Notes: generated by a model not told the origin, from the letters alone. Positions 45,366-55,352 are shown, counted from the first letter of the stretch. The stretch is DNA of 64,000 nt from Sepiola atlantica (GCA_963556195.1 OY744531.1:50978200-51042199); one strand, 5' to 3'. A program made the numbers and translations.

Positions 45366-45735
45366 AGGTATTATTTTGATTATCCGGATTACTCTTCTCA
45401 TCTTGGATGTTGTTCTGAAAAAGTGCTAAGTAATAATCAGTTCTAAGTGGCAGTCTTCTAGAGGTTGAAGGTTCAATCCTCAGTACAGGCGATACTAAGA
45501 CTATCATTAAGAATTACTTAAACTTTTACCCGGTCATGGCCGATGGAATAAGAACAATCTACTCCCATGGATTTAATAAAGGTTATGTGCGAACTTCTGT
45601 ACAGATTCCCGAATTTTGACAAAACGCACCTGACGAAGGCTAGAGGTTACATCGGCCGAAACGTTGTAAGAATAACATCCAAGATGAGAACAGTAGTTCG
45701 AATAATTCAAATAATACAAATTATCAATCCTCATA
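45366..45735 (+). repeat. tRNA-like foldback SINE (GAAACGTT family), + copy
   Basis: Inverse tail (GATTACTCTTCTCATCTTGG, 45384-) precedes a head with GAAGGTTCAATCCTCAG (B box) and a body ending AGGTTACATCGGCCGAAACG and TTGTAAGAATAACATCC, then AACAGTAGTTCGAATAATTC. The first about 50 bp are the reverse complement of 45662-45712. Confidence 0.8.
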
Positions 45736-45949
45736 TAAAAAATTCCGTTATGCAAAAATATTCGAGTGATCATAGAATGGTTTTCTATACAAACACCACA
45801 GTGTTTATTAGAAGATTGTAGGTTTGTTTGGGAAACACTGACAGGCAATAAGAAAGAGGTTTTCAAACAAAAATAAAACTGGGTGAACTGGAAGAGAAAG
45901 GAGAAAATAAAGTCACTGATATGATTTAGGGCAAGCAGTTACCTGAATA

Positions 45950-46345
45950 GTACGAACCTGCTGCTCTGGTGCCCCTCGACGTAAATACATGCGACCAACA
46001 CGATAATCAGTTACATCCTATCCATTCACTGTGGAGGTCTCAAGATGCCGGAGGGCTTTCTACCCTAATAGCTTCTTTCCTTGAGCTGCCAGCCTTTAGA
46101 ACTCCATACCTGTTTCCCTGACTCTACCAACATCTTTCTTCGATTTGCCAGCCTTTGGAACTCCCTTCCCGTTCCCTGTTTCCCTGACTCTAGCGACATC
46201 ATGCAGAAATTTAAATGTAATGCAAACAAATATCTCGCTGCACAACTCCTCACTTAGGATGCCCTCTTTAATTTCTGGCGCCTAGCCCACAGTAGCCGTT
46301 TACGTTTCAGTGGCAATGCGCCCCCTTGTCTGGGGTGACTTTAAG
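45950..46345 (+). pseudogene. LINE C-terminal remnant (LINE family D)
   Basis: Shares TGCTGCTCTGGTGCCCCTC, ATCCATTCACTGTGGAGGTC and a degenerate WNSLP-type block with the minus-strand copy at 58735-59335. Ends with LAAQLLT-like and a GGGGTGACTT block. Contains a 60-bp internal duplication (CAGCCTTTRGAACTCC at 46087 and 46147). Confidence 0.65.
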
Positions 46346-46659
46346 TTAAAAGAAAGTTTCTACAGTAAATAAAACTGTGCGAGAGTACTGCTTATACTCT
46401 GATTCAGACAGGACAGAGAACAAGACGTACAAAAAGCTAAATGTCGCTCAGCCTTTAACTTAACTTTTAACTTTAACTTTAACTTTGACATACGAATAGA
46501 GCAAACGAACATTGCGTTCAAAACAAAGCACCTCCAACAAATACCATCTTCAACAGACACCGGTTATCATAATAGGAAGTGAACTCACAACAGAAACTGA
46601 CTAGAACAAAGTGACAGGCTCGTCAGCGAACTGACTGAATAGGCAGAATATGCTGATTA

Positions 46660-46950
46660 TACTGAGCTCATTTTGCATAATGGTTAGAGTGTTTGTTAAT
46701 GTGGAGAGAGAGAAATTAGGGTTTAATCCTAGGTCGAGTCATACCAAAAACAAACAAATGGTACTTAATGCCTCCTTGTTTAAGCAAGGAGCATCAAGTA
46801 CATTATATTGCGATGATCAAGGATGAGTGGAGTAATTTTGGAAAAGGAGTGGAGCTCCCCGCCTATGTCTCCATGTAGTAGCTAATGAAAAGGGAACCTT
46901 TGGGTCGCCCTCGACTATGGTCGCCCACTTTACTTTACTTTTACTATATT
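46660..46950 (+). repeat. tRNA-derived SINE
   Basis: GAGCTCATTTTGCATAATGG, then TGGTTAGAGTG (A box, 46681-46691) and GGGTTTAATCCTAGG (B box, about 46719-46733) with tRNA spacing, then a body with CCTTTGGGTCGCCCTCGACT, ending in a TTTACTTTACTTTTAC tail. Best-preserved tRNA head in the window. Confidence 0.75.
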
Positions 46951-47269
46951 AATTGGCCAACTAAATGAATTATTTGCATGACAGGACGCTGCCCACTTTG
47001 TTGTCTCGCTGGGATAGCCACTGTCTACTTCCCACCACAAACACAGCACACAATTCGGTGATGCTTTAACTGGTGTGACCGGACATTCTCACGAAGGGTA
47101 GTGAGCAATAAATGTTCATATCAGGACAACTACAGTTTTCTAATCATTATATGTAGAGAAACACTTTATAGTATTTGACTTCTGTACCTAGAATAAATCT
47201 TTGAAGGGGACACCTACAACGAAAACACCGACTCTTCAGAAATGTTAACAAATGAATGGAAGTGAATAT

Positions 47270-47525
47270 AAAGAGTAGTAGCAGGAGCATAAGAAGAGAA
47301 TAAGAGGATGACGTAAATAAATAAATAACATAAATAAAGAAGAAAAAGAAAAAGGAGAGTAGCAGCAGCGTATGATTTGCAGTGAAGAGCAAATGAGATG
47401 AGGAATAACAGAAGGAAGGGAAGAGAGAGAGTAGTAGAAGTAAGAGTAGTGTAAGAGCAGATGACATAAATAAATAAATGACATAAATAAAGAAGAAAAT
47501 GAAAAGAGAAGGATAGTAAGAGAAA
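47270..47525. repeat. Two-copy ~155-bp tandem duplication
   Basis: AAATAAATAACATAAATAAA, GAAGAAAAAGAAAAAGGAGA recurs about 155 bp later with small changes. The minus ORFs 47147-47553 are by-products. Confidence 0.75.
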
Positions 47526-47848
47526 ACTCCAACTGAGGGTTAGTGATCGTCACTCTGTACTGGATTAATGATGTTACCCTGTGTTAGTTTAGATAAATCT
47601 AGTCATGGACATACGTCCGTTTGTCCAAACCGCCATCTTTGTTTTCCAACAACAACAAGCAAGAGAGAACACTCTAAAAACTTGTCACAAAATAATAGAA
47701 CTCTAATATCTCAATACAAAGGGAGATAACGTAACATTTTGGACTTAAGTCTTGTGACAATTTCCCCGAACTTAATATGCAAACAATTTCCAGCAGATCT
47801 AAAGAAAATAGAACCCACTAAGTGCTGATCTCATTGTCACTTTTCTAG

Positions 47849-47941
47849 GCCAAAAAATGTGGTGAAGGTAAACTATGTAAAGAGTCATTTAAGAAGCAGG
47901 TGTTGAAGTTTTCTGCCACTGACAGGAAACGCTTGGATAAG
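47849..47941 (+). CDS. Candidate cassette exon of the RGS7-like gene
   Basis: A 93-nt block (31 codons, phase 0 at both ends) follows the acceptor CATTGTCACTTTTCTAG and precedes the donor GTAACT. It reads open as a Lys-rich peptide (AKKCGEGKLCKESFKKQVLK, then FSATDRKRLDK). It would insert in phase between exons D and E. I know no matching peptide in vertebrate RGS6/7, so this is inference from splice signals, phase and composition only. It could equally be a chance open stretch or a decayed mobile-element fragment. The frame stays open past the donor to about 48016. Confidence 0.33.
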
Positions 47942-48357
47942 GTAACTCTCACAAAACCATGTTTGAAAGCACAAATCATAGAATTTCTGCTGCTGACAAA
48001 AAAAACACGAATATGACTGACTGGCACAAATCTTCCATGTGAAAAGTTTCTTCTTCAGCATCATTTGATTAACAACGTACTTCTCTTTTCAATAAAAATT
48101 CATGCATAAAACTTGGATCTACTTTTGAAGATTTTACCAGCATATTTTTGACACAATTTGAAACAAAAGAACAAATTACTGTAAGTTTAAATAAAATATC
48201 ATTTATAGAAGCTGAATTCTTTATTTCGTTGGATTTAGCTTTTGTAATTATCAAGTTCAATTCGCAGTCAAGGTAATTCTTTGTTTATATTTAAGAAGTA
48301 CTACCATTATATATACTAGCAAACATATGCATATTTTTGCTAGCCTGAAAGGATGGT

Positions 48358-48604
48358 ATCATGACAGACGAACATATACTACACTACCTCCTCTTCCCAA
48401 ATGGGGGATGTAATGTCTGGGAGGTTGGTCTTATGACCACAGAAGAGATACTACACTGCCCCCCCCCCCCAAAAAAGGGAAAAGGTAACGCTTGGGGAGA
48501 TGATATCATGACAACAGAACAGATACTACACTACTCTCTCCCCTAACTGTAGCATCGATCTATAGCACATTAGTCTGAAATAGTATAGTAAACTGAATTG
48601 AGTA
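48358..48604. repeat. U2-motif minisatellite, locus 2
   Basis: Three units like locus 1 (30735): ATCATGACAACAGAACAGAT, ACTACACTAC, then C/A-rich and GTAATGTCTGGGAGG blocks. Includes a 12-C run near 48461. Followed by the shared flank CTGAAATAGTATAGTAAACT, which is interrupted by the TTAA MITE. Confidence 0.82.
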
Positions 48605-49006
48605 TTAACCCATTAGTGCCCCAAATTTCTTTTATTAATTTATTACCAAAAATCTTTTTTAAATACAATATTATTTGATCATAAAATGACTTTCAAAGAT
48701 TTACTTGACTTTATAGGATAGTTAGAGCATTCATTTATACTATATATATAAATGTGTGTTGATTATAAGGATTACTTACAAATTTTAGATGAAACTGATT
48801 GTAACCCTGCACTCTAGATTTTCACAGTATACTGAAAACTGAGACATCAGTGTTGCCAATATAAATTAGATGGTAGGTGTAATATTTAAAATACGCTCCA
48901 ATCTTTATGACTAATAATCGATATCTCTGAAAAATACAGATGTTGCTGAAATATGGTTAATTATCCTTCTGGGCATAAAAAAAGATTATGGGTGCTAATT
49001 GGTTAA
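48605..49006. mobile_element. TTAA MITE (piggyBac-like ends), 402 bp, with empty-site paralogue
   Basis: TTAA at 48605-48608 and 49003-49006. Termini CCCATTAGTGCCCCAAAT and, inverted, CCAATTAGCACCCATAAT. At locus 1 (about 30975-30990) the same flanks join directly: GAGCAATAAACGATAGTACA against GAGTATTAA / AAGATAGTACA here. This shows that the 398-bp block was inserted. No ORF. Third TTAA family in the window. Confidence 0.9.
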
Positions 49007-49143
49007 AAGATAGTACAATAGTACATTAATAGACATAATAGTATAGTGTCGGCTTCAGATAGCAGATACCAAATCTCGATCAGTAATAACAACATCTACG
49101 AACGTATTTTTCTTACCCTTTGTGTATTCTTCTTTTTTTGCAG

Positions 49144-49233
49144 CATAATTATGCTGTACCAGGCGGTCGACTCAGTCCAAGTGTGTCAGAGGCAGACTTA
49201 CACAACCCTTCAGCAGACCCTACCAAATCAGAG
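49144..49233 (+). CDS. RGS7: Probable RGS7-like exon E (linker before GGL)
   Basis: A 90-nt, 30-codon block with phase 0 at both ends, following a strong acceptor (TCTTCTTTTTTTGCAG) and preceding donor GTGAGT. It reads HNYAVPGGRLSPSVSEADLH, then NPSADPTKSE. In R7 RGS proteins a variable Ser/Pro/Thr-rich linker with acidic residues joins DHEX to the GGL domain. Length, composition and phase fit that linker, but sequence identity cannot prove it. It sits some 55 bp downstream of a dispersed repeat (48358-49088) that also occurs at 30735-31060. The exon itself is absent from that second locus, so it is not part of the repeat. The next exon, expected to open GGL, is not in the window. Confidence 0.7.
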
Positions 49234-49249
49234 GTGAGTCGCCATTTTA

Positions 49250-50129
49250 TTTCAATACTATCTAGTCTTTTTTATTTCTTGCATTAAGTAAATCATCAAA
49301 GCTTGTAGAACTGGCTTCGGAATTATTGCCAAGAGTCTTTCGGACCCAAAGATTCTGGCTGGATTATGACGTACGCACATGTGTTGTCTGTGGAAGAAAT
49401 ATAGGAAAGAGATCACTGTGTTTGATGGAGAAAAAACATAGCTTTTGTATAATTGAAAAAGGGGTACAATAGACAAGGTTGTTACCCAAGTAGAAGGAAC
49501 AACAAACACAATAGTAAAATGAAGATAGAAGGGTTTGTTGCGAGTGAGAGTACAATAATGAATAGTCAAAGATTAGTGAGATATTTATAATCTCCAAAGC
49601 GAGAACATCTGTCAGTGCGGTACTTACTCTATACATAGTAAGTTCAGCTCCAAAAAAAGGGGGTGACTTTTTTTTCTTGGGCCATCCATTAATTGATGGT
49701 GAAACATTCATGCAGTTTGTATGCCATGATGCTCGCTCACTCATTGCATCCAGAAGCTCCAATCCTGAGAGGCCAGTGTCCTTCTCAAGAAGAGTCTAGA
49801 TTGTAGTATGAGGCCACACAGCCAATCGCTTGACCTCTGGAAACGACAGAAGTCATTTTCCAGCAGGTTCACTGTGTTAAGATACGTCCAGCCAGCACCA
49901 AAAGTTGGTGTTGAGCAACTGCAGATATGCATGGAAGGCAACCATATAGCATTTTGTTTGTTACGTGGTTTTGCCACAATATTTTGTAGACGCCATATAG
50001 CATCTTGGTGTATGATCCACGTCGAAGAGTCTGATCTGTAAAGTAAGATGGATTCGACTGATGAAAACATTGAGTTTTGTCTCATTCTTGGTAGCAGTTT
50101 TCAGATTTTGGTGAGTAAGTTATGATAGA
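49250..50129. other. Decayed retroelement-like sequence, not identified
   Basis: A minus ORF (49741-50085) is 114 codons with many Cys/Trp but no motif I can name. The other minus ORFs are shorter. Could be part of the LINE pieces that follow. Confidence 0.35.
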
Positions 50130-50590
50130 TGCGTAAGAAGTGTGATGTTGTATGGCAGTGAGTATTGGACCTTCACCCAGGCCTCACTTTCTTGCCTCCA
50201 GAGAAATGACAGGACAATTATTAGGTGGATATGCAATGCAAAGCCGGACCAGATCCAGAACATTAGGTCAGACACTCTACTTGAGAAATTGGCACTTCTA
50301 AAACTTAATATCCTAATAAAGGCAGACCGACTTTGTTGGTTCGAGCATGTTGAAAGAAGCAAGGGGTATATCAGCACATGCAGAGATCTATGGTTTGACA
50401 GTAAAAAGAAAGTTGGGCGCTTTAGGAGGACATGGAAAAAAGACCATCAGGCAAGTCCGTAAACAGTGGCAAATGGACACAGTCAATCCCCACAATCGTG
50501 AGCATTGGAGACTTTGCGTAAGGACAGACAGACAGCATTGAACGATAAACCTCGATAGTGAGTGAGTGAGTGAAGTTGATTGCGCTCCAC
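50130..50590 (+). pseudogene. RTE-like LINE C-terminal remnant (LINE family E)
   Basis: + strand: VMLYGSEYWTFTQASLSCLQ, RNDRTIIRWICNAK, IRSDTLLEKLALLKLNILIK, ADRLCWFEHVER, then in the next frame KQWQMDTVNPHNREHWRLCV and RTDRQH. LYGSE-WT...L-R-D--IRWIC and LRW-GHVER are standard post-palm RTE-type blocks. One frameshift near 50450. Confidence 0.82.
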
Positions 50591-50740
50591 ACCTGGCCAA
50601 TATATATATTCATATCATAACTAAAATCAGTTAATCCTCTGGAATATTTGAAATCCGGAACAAGTTCGATTGGTACACCATCTAAGGAAACCAGAGACTG
50701 GGAGGTTGTTGAGGGATTCAAGTGCATCTATTTTGTTTTT
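50591..50740 (-). pseudogene. Inverted piece of LINE family E
   Basis: Minus strand: APKTK, MHLNPSTTSQSLVSLDGVPI, ELVPDFKYSRGLTDFSYDMN. This is the YLGxxxD region that normally lies just upstream of the LYGSE block, so the two pieces are tail to tail. Confidence 0.75.
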
Positions 50741-51676
50741 GGAGCATTCAGAGTGTGTAGGATATTCTATTACTACAATAACATTTTATGAGTTTAAAAA
50801 ATTACTGCAGCATTAGCATAAGAAAATGGGTTTCAGATTTGACATAGCAGTGGCATAAAGGGTAACTTGGTGGTGTTCAGGCCAAATCTTGATTGTATGT
50901 CCTCTAAAACTCAAGTGTAAAACCTATAATAGTGGAAAATATTTTGAGAAAGGAAAATATTTCGATTATATAAACACAGATATAAAACGAAATAATGGAT
51001 TTATTCGATTTTAATATGAATCAATCAAAGACGAGAATTGACTGTGAAAACGCAGGAACAAACAGTCACGTTTGCTTGTTGCTTTTTTCTGATCAATTAA
51101 TGCATATTATGCACATGTGTATGTGTGGGTTGCAGAGTTGTTAGATAGAGATACTTTGATGATTTTAACTAAAGGTTGTCTAGAATATAACCGTCTGGTG
51201 ATACCAGATCAGGCTGCCCTGTGGCTCCCTGAGACGAAATTCACCTACATTGACGTTTTTTTTTGGTTTTTTTTTGTAAAACTTAATTATGTTCTACAAA
51301 ACCAAAAACAAAAACAACAGCCCCTCTCCCTTTCTCCCTCCCCTTTTTTATTTTTATTTTTCCTACCCTACTCCCGGTCCTGGATATGACCTTAAACTAC
51401 ATCCGATGGTGAGATCCGGCTTACGGACTTTGGGGAATGTGGAGCCTCCTCTTAATTACCATTGCTCCCAGGTACACCCTGACCCGGAGTGGTAGTACCT
51501 GTTAGAGTCCCAACTATGGGTTAAATAGAAACAGATATTAAAAGGGGAAGGAAACAAAAAAGAGAAGAAAACAAGACCAGATTCGGCATTAAATAACCCA
51601 AAAAGGGTTGATATGCCGTAAAACAAAACTACCATACCATACCAATATAACCGTGTGAAGTACTGCTAATAATATA

Positions 51677-51680
<4 letters not shown>
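50741..51680. other. Unassigned intron sequence
   Basis: 51250-51370 is T- and C-rich low complexity. 51370-51540 has GC-richer repeat-like sequence (GGACTTTGGGGAATGTGGAG) not matched elsewhere here. Confidence 0.4.

Positions 51681-51721
<41 letters not shown>
51681..51721. repeat. (TA)n microsatellite
   Basis: Twenty TA units. Confidence 0.95.
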
Positions 51722-51725
<4 letters not shown>

Positions 51726-51787
51726 AAGGAAGAATGAGAGTAATCTGACATAATGGGATATGAAAAAGGGAAAAAAGCAAGAGATAT

Positions 51788-52085
51788 TTTTTTTATATAT
51801 TCATCAACGTTTCGTCTTTATTGTAAGACTTCCTCAAGATGATAATTTGAAGAAAAATGTCATGCAAGTACATCGAAATTTTGGGTTGACATAATGGAGT
51901 GATAAAGGAAAAGTAGTAGCCGTGGCTACTGTAGGCGCTGGAGGAGAGTCCAGGCTGCGAGAAGTCTCTGACGTATTTTGGATTTTAACTTCTATATTTT
52001 TCTTTGTGTCAGACATCTTAAAAATGTTTTTTTATCAGAAAAGACGAAATGTTGATGAATAAATAAACAATCTTTGGTTCTCCTT
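51788..52085. repeat. Inverted element with CGAAACGTTGATGAA arms
   Basis: Left arm ATATTCATCAACGTTTCGTC (about 51797-51816), right arm GACGAAATGTTGATGAATAA (about 52043-52062), with about 225 bp of unrelated core between them. Same family as 34546-34692. Confidence 0.8.
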
Positions 52086-52224
52086 TTTCATTTTAATATT
52101 TTTATATATATGTAGTAGTAGTATGAAAATATATTTATCGCAATTAACGTACACAGAGGCGTCCATGTCTCATTATCGCAGGGAATCGTCAGGCTAATAT
52201 ATTATATCACTTCATAATATTATA

Positions 52225-52248
52225 TGTGTGTTTACATGAAATAATAAA

Positions 52249-52303
<55 letters not shown>

Positions 52304-52596
52304 TATATGTATATACATGAAATAATAAATTATATGTAATTTATATATATAATATTATATGTATATATACATGAAATAATAAATTATATATATATATGTA
52401 TATATATAATATATATGTATATACATGAAATAATAAATTATTAATATGTATATATGTAATATTATATGTGTATATACATGAAATAATAAATTATATATAT
52501 GTATATATAATATATGTGTATATACATGACATAATAAATTATTAATATGTATATATATATATAATATTATATGTGTATATACATGAAATAATAAAT

Positions 52597-52660
<64 letters not shown>
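52225..52660. repeat. ~55-65-bp AT minisatellite with embedded (TA)n
   Basis: About seven units with ATATACATGAAATAATAAAT and a TATATATAATATTATATGTG part. (TA)n expansions at 52251-52297 and 52605-52658. A minus ORF (52355-52708) is a by-product. Confidence 0.9.
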
Positions 52661-52661
<1 letters not shown>

Positions 52662-53275
52662 GTTATAATGGAATAATTCCAGGAAGAAATCCGGGTATGA
52701 GAGCTCAATGTGGTAAACAGAGCAGGAATAACATAAAATATAATAACACGAAATTACATAATCGTCGATGCAATAATTTATTTCAACCTAGTAGTTTCCT
52801 CCAGCATCAAACTAGACAATTACATTTTTGAGACTGACAGAAAACTGAATTCACCCTCAACAATTCAAATACAACCAGAGAGAGTGGTGGTTGCAACCAA
52901 TCTGAACACACCTTACAGAGCGAGGAGGAATTAAACTCTTACATTTAACTAAGGCGATCGAAATGAATCGTATTGTTTGTTTTTTTAAATAATAACGTCT
53001 AAGTTAAAAACACATATTCTTTTGACACTTACGACTTGGTGATATAAACACGTATATACGTCTCTACACACACACACACACACACATATACACATCCTAC
53101 GATCACGCACGCACGCAACAATATTTAAAAAAAAAAATTTTTGTCATATAAATTCGGCTAGACTATGAAAAAGAAATGAAGAAAAAAAGGGACAGGCAGG
53201 CGTTTGCTTGTCATCAACCGACTGACAAACTGTGGAAGGTTTACAAGTTTGAATTCTGTCTAGATCCGAGATAGG

Positions 53276-53276
<1 letters not shown>
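52661..53276. other. Unassigned; (CA)n near 53068-53085
   Basis: 52735-52800 has AATAATTTATTTCAACCTAG followed by a CATCAAACTAGACAAT block, typical of dispersed repeats next to (TA)n here. Nothing else recognised. Confidence 0.4.

Positions 53277-53339
<63 letters not shown>
53277..53339. repeat. (TA)n microsatellite
   Basis: About 31 TA units. Confidence 0.96.
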
Positions 53340-53342
<3 letters not shown>

Positions 53343-53480
53343 TTTAAAGAAGCTTTTAGTCAGTTATAAACGAAGAGGGATAGCAACTAAATCCACATGT
53401 TGTAGACTGCATTTATATAAGCCAACTTACCATTGGAAAATTCACAAATACAAAAGGAGACTCTAACACTACAATCCCGA
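53339..53480. repeat. (TA)n-adjacent dispersed repeat, copy 3
   Basis: AGTTTAAAGAAGCTTTTAGT, TGTTGTAGACTGCA, GCCAACTTACCATTGGAAAA: same order as 20048-20398, again immediately after (TA)n. Confidence 0.72.
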
Positions 53481-53759
53481 CACGGTCAGTTAGAAGATAA
53501 AAAAAAGTCGAAGAAGAACCACGGCACATGCATTTGGGGTGAGGCTGTCTGGCAGAGACGCGGACATGATTCAACATATACGATTGGTCGATTGGTTTCA
53601 GTAAAAATCGACAGTTTTAAAATATTAGAAACTGAAGGAAAGAGGGATAAATAAAGACCTGGAGATAGGTTACTGAAACCGACGACGACGACGTATAAGA
53701 ACATTTTAGAGATGTTTATGCAGTGATCTAATTTTGGCTTACAATCTCCTCAGTGGCCA

Positions 53760-54110
53760 TTATGATCTCTCTCAGGATCTAGTATTCACTCCATGCATCA
53801 TATAGAGGTCTGCATGAGCATTACAAAAAACTGTTTCCGCTGATTTCGAATGAACCGGAGGATGGTTGCCTTCTTAATCAAGATCCCTGGACATAGGAAT
53901 GGACTTCCAGTAGATGTAGTAAATGTGCCAACGACACACCAATTCAAAGTGAAAAATTACACAGGTGCTGTATCCTCTTCTGTGTAAATCTCTTACCTCC
54001 ATCCTCTCTCTACATGGCAACTGAAGCATACTTGTTTTATTTTTTGCCAAATTTAATGAAGTTAATCGAATTGAAAATGTATATAAAACTGAAGTACCCA
54101 TTCCACCTAA
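53760..54110 (+). pseudogene. LINE family B 3' end
   Basis: Aligns in sense with the end of the 27150-29040 element. Degenerate RIPGPWNxLP and TxxQFKVxLD blocks are followed by CTGTATCCTCTTCTGTGTAA, CATGGCAACTGAAGCATACT and TTGTTTTATTTTTTGCCAAA, the shared 3' UTR. Confidence 0.75.
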
Positions 54111-54354
54111 CTATTTCAGCTGTAAGAAATATCACAGATGTTTACTTCAATTTGATATTTAAATGACGCTAATTTTTAACTGTCTAAATCTGTGTTCTTG
54201 CAACACAAAAAACAAATCTCTTAAACTTATTCCAACGATATGTAGAACGAAATTAAATTAAAACATTTTTTTCTATAACAAAATATAATTTAATTTTTTC
54301 AACATATAAAGAAAACAATTATCAGAAAAAAAACAATTTTGGTGTTCTTCTTGT

Positions 54355-54500
54355 TCTTCATCACCATCGGTCTAACATCCGTTTTACATGCTGCCATGCG
54401 TTAGACGACTTTAAGAAATTGACTTTCAAATTTACTTATCTCTGGTCAGGTCTTTATTTATCCCTCTTTCTCTCAAGTCCATTCTTACAGTAAAACGTTC
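54355..54500 (-). pseudogene. RTE-like LINE 3' end (relative of 7550-7790)
   Basis: The inverse of CAGCATGTAAAACGGATGTT plus GAGAGAAAGAGGGATAAATA, in the order seen at 7660-7770. Confidence 0.65.
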
Positions 54501-54504
54501 TTTT

Positions 54505-54842
54505 TTTTTACTCCCACAAGTAAGATCTGACCCAAGGTCGGGTCGGGAAAGTAGGGTTTAAAAGCCAGCGCTCAAGAAGGTGAGCACTCTGGCCATTAAA
54601 AATTGCGTGGGCAGCCCCGTTGGCATTCCTCGGTAAGGGCGCCCCAGGCAGTAAGCAATAAACTTACTCCTCCCCAAAGAGAGGAGGCGAAGCCTGGGAG
54701 AGTGGACCTCCTAGAACTGCACAGGACAGACCCATAGACCGGCGTAAATCAAGCCCCGAAGGCCTAGACAATACCATTCTATGGAGTGCAGTATCCATCG
54801 GAACAGATCCTACACTTTGATCTTAGCCAAAAGGCCAAGCCA
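54505..54842 (-). repeat. U2-snRNA-headed SINE, minus copy (long subfamily)
   Basis: The head at 54808-54840 is the inverse of GGCCTTTTGGCTAAGATCAA + AGTGTAGGATCTGTTCC, i.e. U2 snRNA nt ~8-45. The body matches 63075-63405 throughout (AGTAAGATCTGACCCAAGGT region to CTAGAACTGCACAGGACAG). It carries about 53 extra bases at 54731-54783 absent from the + copies. The element ends at a T-run (54502-54509), i.e. a short A tail. Confidence 0.92.
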
Positions 54843-54907
54843 ATTCATGAGTAGCATACAAAGATTCGGAAGGTCGTTGCTTTTGATGTAAGCATGACAC
54901 ACAAAAT

Positions 54908-55177
54908 CACACACGCTATTGTATTAATATGTGTCTTCCCGGTCGTCCCCTCCCTACCTCTCTTCCCCTTCCCCTCGAAATGTAGAAAAAAAATCTTAGA
55001 GGTTGGTTGGGATCGAACTATAAACCAGTCGGGCCGAAGTCAAAAATACTACATCGCTAACCGTTGTGCCAAAAGGAAATACTTGAAAATGTTTCGAAAA
55101 TTAGGCGAGTTGAATGTTTTTCAAAATCTAGGTGCCGGAAGCGTTACACACGAACACACACGCTATCGTATTAATAT
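54908..55177 (-). repeat. tRNA-derived SINE flanked by 23-bp direct repeats
   Basis: Minus strand: GGCACAACGGTTAGCGATGT (A box region, 55050-55069) and TAGTTCGATCCCAACC (B box, about 55006-55020), then a short body. Direct repeats CACACACGCTATTGTATTAA+TAT at 54908-54930 and, with one change, 55155-55177 look like a long target duplication. Confidence 0.75.
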
Positions 55178-55249
55178 ATAGATATTAAAATATACAATTG
55201 ATCATTACTTATATTTATTATGAAAATACACTTTGCGTAAAAATAATCA

Positions 55250-55352
55250 GGTTGACACACTAGTTCCCATTATATCACCGAAGTTAGGTGGCGCTGAGCC
55301 TGGTCAGTACCAAATGAGTGACCTTTTGGGAATACCAGGTGCTATATGTAGG
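55250..55352 (+). repeat. 5S-rRNA-derived SINE head, copy 1
   Basis: ATCACCGAAGTTAGGTGGCG, GAGCCTGGTCAGTACC and GGGAATACCAGGTGCT follow the 3' half of 5S rRNA, including box A-, IE- and C-like parts. The 5' half is replaced by TTGACACACTAGTTCCC, as in copy 2 (62192). So it is a derived element, not a 5S gene. Confidence 0.85.

Noticed and set aside
46660..46750. Intact tRNA gene
   Set aside because: A and B boxes are visible but acceptor and anticodon stems do not pair, and a SINE body follows.
49741..50085. 114-codon minus ORF as a gene
   Set aside because: No recognisable domain; lies among LINE fragments and is probably retroelement debris.
51117..51389. Possible GGL exon after a TTGCAG acceptor
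   Set aside because: The frame has no GGL-like motif (no WQ-Q-x-R heptads) and no donor in phase.
55262..55350. 5S rRNA gene
   Set aside because: Only the 3' half matches well and the 5' half is replaced by sequence shared with another SINE copy.
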